This document shows, piece after piece, positions 1-5,048 of a stretch of 5,246 nucleotides of DNA (its first letter is position 1; the number at the start of each line of letters is the position of its first letter). The notes beneath the pieces are model-generated. The model saw only the letters and a list, made by a program, of their open reading frames with translations. It was not told the DNA's origin and searched no databases. Source of the DNA: JAGHAJ01 sp964559865 [NCBI: uncultured Synergistota bacterium] (GTDB lineage Bacteria; Synergistota; JAGHAJ01); NCBI GenBank assembly GCA_964559865.1, contig CAZLJD010000038.1:1-5246 (forward strand), in the 5' to 3' direction. The translations under genes were made by a program, and so were the position numbers.

Positions 1-6
1 ATTTCT

Positions 7-411
7 TTATCTTAAGCTGTTTAGTATCTTTGCCTTTTCCGATATAAACTTATTTTGATCTAGTTTTAGCACTTGTGTGATGTAGTAGTAGGCGTTGTAT
101 TTCGTTAATCCTTCCACGACCTCGTTTAGGCTTTTTCCCGATGCGTTGGCTATTGCTTTGGCATTTAGTAGCATCATGGGATTGTTGTTTAGCTTTGCGA
201 GTAGCTCCTTTGTCTGCTGTTCACTTAAAGACAGCACGCTGGAAAGTGCCTTAGTATTTATTTGCCATCTGTAACCGTATCCTCGTTGGATTGCTGTATT
301 GTGCATTTGCCCTCCAGGACCAAAAACTGGTGGCATTGCGAGTGCCAACCCTCCGCTTCCCAGAACTAAACCTCCTATGAGCGTTGCCGTTATTATCCCT
401 TTCTTATTCAT
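7..411 (-). CDS. Small exported protein of unknown function (134 aa)
   Basis: I do not recognise the family. The protein begins with a clear Sec signal peptide: Lys3-Lys4, a hydrophobic stretch at about residues 6-25, and an Ala23-Leu-Ala25 motif suggesting cleavage after Ala25. The mature part of about 109 residues starts with a Gly/Pro-rich patch (26-35). It then has a soluble, probably helical region (52-134) rich in Leu, Lys, Asn and Ala, with a Tyr cluster at 105-110 and no cysteines. It should act outside the cytoplasm or in the periplasm. The ATG start is well supported by a GGAGG Shine-Dalgarno site 8 nt upstream (420-424 on this strand). The stop codon is inside the window, so the gene is complete. 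It points away from the CRISPR operon and is probably unrelated to it. A loose resemblance to small periplasmic helical stress proteins is only an impression. Confidence 0.8.
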   Translation of the reverse strand: MNKKGIITATLIGGLVLGSGGLALAMPPVFGPGGQMHNTAIQRGYGYRWQINTKALSSVLSLSEQQTKELLAKLNNNPMMLLNAKAIANASGKSLNEVVEGLTKYNAYYYITQVLKLDQNKFISEKAKILNSLR

Positions 412-540
412 TCAACCCACCTCCGTAGTTTTCTTGATTTTTGCCTTGCATCTATAAGGACGATTTCGCCGCTTACTTTGTGACGGAGATTTTTCAGTCT
501 TTCTGATTGGCTGTTTTCTTGGTTGGAACCAGAACTCAAA
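408..540 (-). pseudogene. Possible C-terminal remnant of an upstream gene
   Basis: An open - strand frame ends in a TGA that overlaps the ATG of the exported-protein gene as ATGA, the usual arrangement of translationally coupled genes. Its last 35 or so codons read like a real protein: charged, Lys/Arg/Glu-rich, ending in Arg-Trp-Val-Glu. The frame can be extended to a TTG at 626, but no ribosome site lies there. The upstream part also overlaps the + strand promoter, ribosome site and coding-like region at 523-630 and looks unlike protein. I therefore read it as the tail of a truncated gene. Chance openness cannot be excluded. No family is recognised. Confidence 0.22.
416..424 (-). promoter_or_regulatory. 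Shine-Dalgarno site of the exported-protein gene
   Basis: On the - strand the sequence reads GGAGGTGGG, ending 4 nt before the ATG at 411-409, with the GGAGG core 8 nt away. This near-perfect site fixes the start codon of the 134-aa protein. It lies inside the last codons of the upstream - strand frame (stop at 410-408), so translation of the two could be coupled if that frame is ever translated. Confidence 0.75.
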
Positions 541-550
541 CATGTATAGT
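523..550 (+). promoter_or_regulatory. Candidate promoter of the decayed upstream gene
   Basis: A -35-like TTGGAA (523-528) and a -10-like TATAGT (545-550) are separated by 16 bp, with TG directly before the -10. The -10 matches five of six consensus bases and the -35 four of six. It sits 13 nt upstream of a strong ribosome site and about 30 nt upstream of an ATG, which is a sensible order for a gene start. Confidence 0.4.
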
Positions 551-562
551 AAAGAGCATGGA

Positions 563-583
563 AGAAGGAGGTGATTAGGTATG
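563..583 (+). promoter_or_regulatory. Strong ribosome site and ATG followed by an immediate stop
   Basis: AAGGAGGTGATT (565-576) is an almost perfect complement of the 16S 3' end. It is placed 4-8 nt before ATG at 581-583. That ATG frame ends at TAG after only four codons (Met-Thr-Gln-Leu-stop). The site therefore marks the old start of a gene whose frame was lost very early. The coding-like continuation lies in another frame, beginning around 577. Confidence 0.5.
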
Positions 584-946
584 ACACAGTTGTAGGGAAC
601 TCTGGTGCTTCGTTTAGAGGATGCAAGAAAGATGCGTTTGCTGGGTACTACTTAGAGCATGATGGAAAGGCATTATCTCAGGGAAAATTAAACATTGACA
701 TATTCCTAATTCGGTATGAGCTGAATTTGTAGCACCTGAAACTCTTTTACGGAGATTACCAAACATACTACCCTATATTCGGGAGTAAGGCGTGATAAGA
801 TACTCGGGATTTGTTCAGATTATCGGTCTTTAGCCCGATACTTCATGATGGGTATACTCCCTGGTTTTGACGATGGTTTGATGAATCAGATAACTGAGAT
901 GAGTAGAAGCATTGACGCTCTTAAGAGGGGACTGAAATTGAAATAA
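571..946 (+). pseudogene. Decayed small gene, family not recognised
   Basis: Two coding-like stretches can be read. The first, in the frame of GTG 571, runs to TAG at 730-732. It includes the run KKDAFAGYYLEHDGKALSQG and continues past that stop to TGA at 793-795. The second, in another frame, runs from about 740 to TAA at 944-946. It includes ARYFMMGILPGFDDGLMNQ and ends in an amphipathic Lys/Arg-rich tail. Joined by one internal stop and one frameshift, they would make a protein of about 120 residues. With the ATG at 581, a further early frameshift is needed. Promoter and ribosome site survive. I do not recognise the protein. Sequencing error could mimic one of these lesions, but hardly all. 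The coding reading is inference from amino-acid texture and open-frame length. Confidence 0.42.
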
Positions 947-1301
947 GGTAGAAATAGGTTATGTTCCAAGTACCAACAATAAAGTTCATTGTTTGGGGTA
1001 TATTTTGTTGAAATGTCTTACGCGAGAATTAGTGATGGATGTCAAAATTGGAAAAGGGGTATTAAGATATGTTGGATTCGATGTTTAGGGTAATCAAGAG
1101 GCTTGTGCAGATATTAATTATAACAGGAATTTGAGGGGTAGTTGGTAGGTATATGTTTTGTTATCATCTAAGAACTTTCGTACTGTAAGATTGAATTCTA
1201 AAGAAGCTGCGTATGTTGTTCCTATAGATGAGTTGGCCAAAGAAATGGTAATTGCACTTAATGAGGCGGAAGAAAAGGCAAGAGGAGTAACGAAGAAGTA
1301 A
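942..1301 (+). pseudogene. Decayed small gene with two in-frame amber stops
   Basis: One frame runs 360 nt and is interrupted only by TAG at 1086-1088 and TAG at 1146-1148 before TAA at 1299-1301. The first segment includes KVHCLGYILLKCLTRELVMD and the last includes NSKEAAYVVPIDELAKEMV followed by a Glu/Ala/Lys-rich helical tail. Both look like real protein. The stretch between the two stops looks less protein-like in this frame, and another frame (starting ATG 1081) is hydrophobic there, so compensating frameshifts are also possible. The - strand open frames at 1118-1396 are Ser/Leu-rich antisense shadows of this region. Its start overlaps the stop of the preceding remnant, as in an operon. 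No family is recognised. Confidence 0.4.
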
Positions 1302-1334
1302 CTCGATGAATGGGTATCCCGGCTGAGGAGATGA

Positions 1335-1573
1335 GTAGATGATAATTTTATTCCTTTGTACTTTGGATATTTTAGCCAGCACATTTTAGCTTTCAAGGAA
1401 CTGTGGTGTATGAGATTTTGGCTGCAGTTAACAGGGTGAGGAAGTTAAAGAAGGTGGTTTGTAATGGTGGATGGCAGAACTTGTGTGTACTGATAGAATG
1501 TTACTTTGTTGACCCTTTTCAAGTGTCGTTGTTTTTTATGATGTTGGGTTTTGTGAAGAGTTGTCTTAATTGA
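1335..1573 (+). pseudogene. Decayed small gene upstream of the PrimPol operon
   Basis: Two frames overlap. One is open from 1335 to TGA at 1437 and includes NFIPLYFGYFSQHILAFKEL. The other is open from 1376 to TGA at 1571-1573 and includes VYEILAAVNRVRKLKKVV, then a Trp/Cys/Phe-rich part ending near the cas operon promoter. A single frameshift near 1400 would join them into about 80 residues. A purine-rich GAGGAG (1325-1330) lies before ATG codons at 1331 and 1339. I do not recognise the product. The open length of the second frame (65 codons) is only modestly above chance, so the gene call is tentative. Confidence 0.35.
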
Positions 1574-1599
1574 CCATGTCATCGTGAAAGTGTTATACT
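1570..1599 (+). promoter_or_regulatory. Extended -10 promoter for primpol-cas1-cas2
   Basis: TTGACC (1570-1575) and TATACT (1594-1599) are separated by 18 bp, and TGT precedes the -10, giving an extended -10 element. Each hexamer matches five of six sigma-70-type consensus bases. Transcription would start near 1606, leaving a 5' untranslated region of about 55 nt. A short inverted repeat, ATCAG (1606-1610) and CTGAT (1620-1624), sits at the predicted start and could be an operator or a weak hairpin. The operon thus has its own promoter and does not depend on the decayed genes upstream. Confidence 0.65.
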
Positions 1600-1649
1600 T
1601 TAATTATCAGATTGCTCAGCTGATTTTGGTAAATGTAAATGTTTAAGTT

Positions 1650-1660
1650 GGAGGGGAGGA
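1650..1660 (+). promoter_or_regulatory. Shine-Dalgarno site of primpol
   Basis: GGAGGGGAGGA lies just before the ATG at 1662. The first GGAGG (1650-1654) is 7 nt from the start and a second GAGGA (1656-1660) is adjacent. This supports ATG 1662 as the true start, and the next in-frame ATG lacks such a site. Confidence 0.75.
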
Positions 1661-1661
1661 T

Positions 1662-3443
1662 ATGGGTATTTACGAAAATTTATCGATGGCGGAGGAGATG
1701 GTTGGTAGGGGAGATATAGATAGGGCACTTTCTCTACTTAAGGGAGCGCCATATGTTAATATAATTGATGGGGAGTTGCATCAAAGAATAGCTCATGTCC
1801 TTCTTGCGGCTGGTAATATTTCTCTTGCTGTTAAAGAGCTTGAGCTTGCAGCAAGAGATAGCAACGATCCCACTGCTTTTTTGGAGCTTTCTTCTATAGA
1901 CATTGATAATGGTGATATTGAGAGAGCGGAGAGGCGATTGAGGAAGGCCCTTAAGAAGTATCCTATGAGCGTGCAGGTATTTAAGTCTCTGGGGAAGTTG
2001 TACGAGACGCGAGGTGACGTTGTTTCTGCTAAGAGGCTTTATGAGAGTGCGTATGAGGTTACTGGTGAGGATGTGTTCAAAAGATTGCTATCTGAACTGA
2101 GTCTTTCTGGAACGAAAGAACTGAGAAAATCTTATGAGCTGTTGCCAGAAGATATACATTTAGTTAGATTTGTCTCTCTGTTCAGTGGTAGGGAGGGTGT
2201 TTATGCAAGACAATGGATTAAAGGAGATGGAAGTACTGGTTATTCCCCTGTGAAGGAACCTTTTACGGTTAAGGTTGCAAGGAACCATATATTGGGTAAC
2301 TATACGGTTGGTATCTATCAGTTGAGGTATGATAATACAGTGAATTTTGTGACCTTTGATATAGATGTTCCTAAGGTGTTTCTGCCGAGGTTTTTATCCT
2401 CGGAGAAGGAACATGAGAGAATAAGCCATGTTCATCTTGAGGTTGCTAATGCAATAGTAGAAAGATCCAAGTCTTTTGGTATAGATGCCTATCTGGAAGA
2501 GTCTGGTTTTAAGGGTAAACATGTGTGGATATTTTTTGAGTTTCCCATTACGGCTTTTAAAGCGTTAAGGTTGTGTAGGGGAATCCTTTCTTCATTGGGG
2601 GAACTTCCACAAGAAGTAGATATCGAGATATTCCCAAAGCAAACTTTTGTCCGTAGAGATGGCTTAGGTGCACTTGTGAAGTTGCCGTTAGGCGTTCACT
2701 TGAGGTCGGGCAAGAGGAGTCTTTTTATAGGTGCGGATGGAAATCCTGTATCCGATCAGCTCTCTTACTTGCTGAGTATAAAAAGGGTGGAGAAGGATCT
2801 GATTGAGGATGCCCTTAAGGCTTTTAATGGGGCAGAGGTGGTAGAGTCCGTTGCTTTGCGTCACGGCGAGAAGGTGGAAGAGGAATTTTCCTTGGAAGAT
2901 GATGTTGAATTTGGAGTGTTGGCAAATCGTTGCCCTGTTATCAGTGCATTGTACGAGAAATGCCGTTCTGGGAGGGGTCTTACTGGAGATGAAATCTCAG
3001 TGATAGTTTTTACACTTGGAAACCTGACGCAGGGTGTGAAGATAGTAAATACGCTCCTTTCGATGGCAGGTGTTTTCAATAAGCGAGCTTATTTGAAGAG
3101 TAAACTCAATGGTAACCCAATGAGCTGTGCCAAGATAAGGAAACGCATTCCCCATATTACCTCCAATGTATGTAGAGATTGCTTTTCTGGGAAAGATGTG
3201 ATGGGATATCCCACCCCTCTTTTGCATTTAAAAGAGATTGATAGAAGTGAAGCAGATGTTGAAGTAGCAGCGATGGAGTACCTTGATGTTTACAGAAAGT
3301 TTTGTAAATTGAAGGTGGAGTATGAAACCTTGAGGAGCAGACTGGTTGAAGTATTTATCGAGCATGGCATTAGTGAGCTTAGAATTGGCAAGAGTAGGAT
3401 AAGAGTAGATGGTACAGACATCGTAGTAGAGGTGGATAAGTGA
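1662..3443 (+). CDS. CRISPR-associated primase-polymerase with TPR domain (CAPP-like)
   Basis: This 593-residue protein combines a TPR region with an archaeo-eukaryotic primase (AEP) domain. Residues 4-134 form about four TPR-like helix pairs (around 4-30, 37-67, 70-100, 104-134), probably a protein-docking surface. Residues about 175-345 resemble the primase of TOTE-type systems. They include the lead-in GREGVYARQW (176-185), motif I Asp233-Ile-Asp235, motif II His287 in GKHVWIFF, and motif III Asp320/Glu322 before Phe-Pro-Lys-Gln, all expected for metal and nucleotide binding. Residues 420-510 hold Cys424, Cys434, Cys489, Cys504 and Cys507 in a helical module recalling the PriL/PriCT Fe-S or zinc domains. 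A coiled coil (530-570) and a short beta tail follow. Relatives such as the Marinitoga piezophila CAPP make primers and extend DNA and interact with Cas1 and Cas2. A role in spacer capture or gap filling is inferred from that and from the operon. Confidence 0.88.
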   Translation: MGIYENLSMAEEMVGRGDIDRALSLLKGAPYVNIIDGELHQRIAHVLLAAGNISLAVKELELAARDSNDPTAFLELSSIDIDNGDIERAERRLRKALKKYPMSVQVFKSLGKLYETRGDVVSAKRLYESAYEVTGEDVFKRLLSELSLSGTKELRKSYELLPEDIHLVRFVSLFSGREGVYARQWIKGDGSTGYSPVKEPFTVKVARNHILGNYTVGIYQLRYDNTVNFVTFDIDVPKVFLPRFLSSEKEHERISHVHLEVANAIVERSKSFGIDAYLEESGFKGKHVWIFFEFPITAFKALRLCRGILSSLGELPQEVDIEIFPKQTFVRRDGLGALVKLPLGVHLRSGKRSLFIGADGNPVSDQLSYLLSIKRVEKDLIEDALKAFNGAEVVESVALRHGEKVEEEFSLEDDVEFGVLANRCPVISALYEKCRSGRGLTGDEISVIVFTLGNLTQGVKIVNTLLSMAGVFNKRAYLKSKLNGNPMSCAKIRKRIPHITSNVCRDCFSGKDVMGYPTPLLHLKEIDRSEADVEVAAMEYLDVYRKFCKLKVEYETLRSRLVEVFIEHGISELRIGKSRIRVDGTDIVVEVDK

Positions 3444-4450
3444 GTATCGTATATGTAGTTGAACAGGGTGTTGAGGTCTCGTTAAAAGGAAATAGACTCA
3501 TACTCCGTTTGGGAGGAGAGGTAATAAGAAGCTACCTTGTAGAAGAGCTTGAGAGGTTAGTTCTTTTTGGGAAAGTGAGACTTTCTCCGGATGTAGTAAA
3601 TATTCTTCTTGATAAAGGTATAGAGACGGTTTTTTTATCCTATAGAGGGAGATATAGAGGTAGATTGGTTTCACAACTTTCGAAGAATGTTGAATTGAGG
3701 CTTGCACAATATAACCGCTTGAAAGATGAGGAATTTGTACTTGCTTTCTCTAAGGAGGTGGTTTATGGAAAGATTACAAATGCATTAAATCTGCTTAGAG
3801 ACTACAATTGGAAGCAAAGAGATCTGCAGGTAAAAGATGAAATACTTCGCATCAAGGGACTCAAAGAGAGAATGAAGTTGCAGAGCAGTGTAGATTCTGT
3901 GAGGGGGATAGAAGGGGCAATTGCATCGGCTTACTTTGATGCTCTTAAGAGATTGGTTAAGAATGATCTTTTCGTTTTCAACGCTAGGACGCGGAGACCC
4001 CCTCGTGATCCTGCAAATGCTGTGTTAAGTTTTCTTTATACGCTTTTGTTTCAACTCGTAGAGGCGAGGATATATGTAGTAGGATTAGACCCGTTTGTTG
4101 GTTTTTTTCACACGATAGAATTTGGGAAACCGTCGTTGGCGTTGGACTTAATGGAGGAGTTTAGACCATTGATGGATAGGTTGTTCTTAAAATTATCAAA
4201 CAGAAGGATGCTTTCTGTGGGAGATTTTTTCTTCAGGGATTACGAGGGCCGTGATGATGAACATGGTGTTTATTTGGGCTATGAAGGAGTAAAGAAGGTG
4301 GTTGCAGCTTTTCAGTCTGTAATGAGCTCTAAAAGGCTTTATACAGAGGGAAAATTTTATCCGCTGGAGGGAATAATATTAGAACAGGTGCGTAAAGCAG
4401 CCAGGAGCATAAGAGAAGGTGTACCATACACTCCATATGTGGAAGATTAA
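3440..4450 (+). CDS. cas1: CRISPR-associated endonuclease/integrase Cas1
   Basis: Cas1 is the integrase of CRISPR adaptation: with Cas2 it joins new spacers to the leader-side repeat. At 336 residues it has the usual length. The N-terminal beta domain covers about residues 1-85 and the helical catalytic domain about 90-330. The metal-binding residues are all present: Glu158 in RGIEGAIASAYF, His224 in GLDPFVGFFH, and Asp236 in LALDLMEEFRP with Glu239/Glu240 beside it. It therefore looks active. The start is GTG at 3440, overlapping the primpol stop as GTGA (4 nt), with a purine-rich GAGGTGG (3429-3435) just upstream. Translation is probably coupled to primpol. No reverse transcriptase or Cas4 is fused to it or encoded beside it. 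The sequence looks like the Cas1 found with type I and III systems of thermophiles, but subtype cannot be fixed by eye. Confidence 0.96.
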   Translation: MSIVYVVEQGVEVSLKGNRLILRLGGEVIRSYLVEELERLVLFGKVRLSPDVVNILLDKGIETVFLSYRGRYRGRLVSQLSKNVELRLAQYNRLKDEEFVLAFSKEVVYGKITNALNLLRDYNWKQRDLQVKDEILRIKGLKERMKLQSSVDSVRGIEGAIASAYFDALKRLVKNDLFVFNARTRRPPRDPANAVLSFLYTLLFQLVEARIYVVGLDPFVGFFHTIEFGKPSLALDLMEEFRPLMDRLFLKLSNRRMLSVGDFFFRDYEGRDDEHGVYLGYEGVKKVVAAFQSVMSSKRLYTEGKFYPLEGIILEQVRKAARSIREGVPYTPYVED

Positions 4451-4453
4451 AAG

Positions 4454-4744
4454 ATGGCAAAGAGGATTTTGTTTTATGTGATTTCATATGATATAAGCGA
4501 CGATAGGACGCGGAGTAAGGTATCCAAACTCCTTGAGGGTTATGGTGTAAGGGTGCAAAAGAGTGTGTTTGAGTGCTGGCTTGATGATAGACAATTTATC
4601 ACATTGAAAAGCAAACTATCGTCGCTTATAAACATGAATACAGATTCCATAAGGTTTTACGCACTTTACGGGAGGTGTGTTTCTTTTATAGATGTCATAG
4701 GTAATGGTTATGTTTATGAAGGTGTAGATTTGGATATAGTGTAA
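4454..4744 (+). CDS. cas2: CRISPR-associated protein Cas2
   Basis: Cas2 is the small ferredoxin-fold dimer that bridges two Cas1 dimers in the spacer-integration complex. At 96 residues it has normal length. The first beta strand ends in the family signature SYDIS, with the conserved Asp13, followed by the helix with SKVSKLLEGYGVRVQKSVFEC, typical of the family (residues about 22-41). The central strand reads IRFYALYG. The ATG at 4454 lies 3 nt after the cas1 stop, with GGAAG (4441-4445) as ribosome site 8 nt upstream, so it belongs to the same transcript. It is the last gene before the CRISPR leader. No terminator with a T-run is visible after it, so operon transcripts may run into the leader and array. 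Confidence 0.95.
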   Translation: MAKRILFYVISYDISDDRTRSKVSKLLEGYGVRVQKSVFECWLDDRQFITLKSKLSSLINMNTDSIRFYALYGRCVSFIDVIGNGYVYEGVDLDIV

Positions 4745-4752
4745 GTTGAAGG

Positions 4753-4841
4753 TTGACAATTAGGAATTTTTGGTGTACGCTTTACTAAAAGCACCTTGAC
4801 AATAGAATATGGGGGAAGGATTGTACGCAGGTTTCACTAAA
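4753..4841 (+). repeat. Imperfect direct duplication in the leader
   Basis: Three blocks occur twice in the same order: TTGACAAT (4753-4760 and 4796-4803), GTACGC (4775-4780 and 4823-4828), and TTT(C)ACTAAA (4781-4789 and 4832-4841). The spacing between the first two blocks is 14 and 19 bp. This is an old tandem duplication or a pair of repeated binding modules. Each copy starts with a perfect -35-like TTGACA, although the -10 positions are weak (for example TACGCT at 4776-4781). Confidence 0.6.
4772..4795 (+). other. Bulged hairpin after cas2, not a clear terminator
   Basis: GCTTT (4779-4783) pairs with AAAGC (4788-4792) around an ACTA loop, and GGT (4772-4774) pairs with ACC (4793-4795) across a 4-nt bulge. 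No T-run follows on either strand, so it is not an intrinsic terminator by the usual criteria. It lies inside the first copy of the leader duplication. Confidence 0.35.
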
Positions 4842-5017
4842 TACTGCACAATTCTGACTTCCTGCCGTGATGGGGGAATGCGGATAAACGGCGAAAGTTC
4901 GTAGGAGATTTCAGGGGAGCTGAATGTAGTATTTACGGGAAAAATCTTGATTTGAATTTTCTGACAATGGAGGTAGTGAGTTGGGGGTCGGAGATGTCAG
5001 AATTTGGGTCTGTGAAG

Positions 5018-5032
5018 CCTTGTGGTACAAGG
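5018..5032 (+). promoter_or_regulatory. Palindrome just upstream of the first repeat
   Basis: CCTTGT (5018-5023) and ACAAGG (5027-5032) form a perfect 6-bp inverted repeat around GGT, ending 16 bp before repeat 1. This is the place where leader elements that guide Cas1-Cas2 integration are found in other systems, so it may be a protein-binding site or a hairpin in the nascent transcript. Function is inferred from position only. Confidence 0.4.
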
Positions 5033-5048
5033 GATCGTAGAGGGGGCA

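Larger units (their letters stand above)
4745..5048 (+). promoter_or_regulatory. CRISPR leader region
   Basis: About 300 bp without a gene separates cas2 from the first repeat. Its position, and the repeat orientation (3' end ATTGCGAC, as in many crRNA 5' tags), make it the leader, which drives array transcription and marks the integration site. It is not strongly AT-rich. It contains an imperfect duplication (4753-4790 and 4796-4841), two ATGGGGGAA copies (4809-4817, 4870-4878), five G-tracts on the + strand, long-range inverted repeats (4850-4858 or 4959-4966 with 4995-5004) and a compact palindrome at 5018-5032. I see no convincing -10 box for the array promoter. The only good -35-like hexamers are TTGACA at 4753 and 4796. 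Confidence 0.75.

Noticed and set aside
408-626. Full-length 72-aa minus-strand frame starting at TTG 626
   Set aside because: No ribosome site at the TTG, and its N-terminal half overlaps the + strand promoter, SD and coding-like sequence. Only the last part (to about 540) is kept as a possible remnant.
821-840. Inverted repeat TATCGG / CCGATA as a terminator
   Set aside because: The 6-bp stem has an 8-nt loop and no T-run after it, and it lies within a coding-like stretch. No terminator function is supported.
1118-1396. Minus-strand open frames of 92 and 72 residues
   Set aside because: Ser/Leu-rich composition, no ribosome site, and they mirror the coding-like + strand frame at 942-1301. 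They look like antisense shadows.
523-1573. Insertion sequence or transposase remnant
   Set aside because: No terminal inverted repeats, target duplications or recognisable transposase motifs were found in the decayed region.
2861-3707. Minus-strand frames of 69-76 residues inside primpol and cas1
   Set aside because: They lie entirely within well-supported genes, lack ribosome sites and have shadow-like composition.
4772-4795. Intrinsic terminator after cas2
   Set aside because: The hairpin is bulged and is not followed by a T-run on either strand, so it is listed only as a hairpin.
5029-5042. Possible degenerate repeat (AAGGGAT then CG) before repeat 1
   Set aside because: Only 7 bases match the repeat's 3' half in register, too short to call a decayed repeat.
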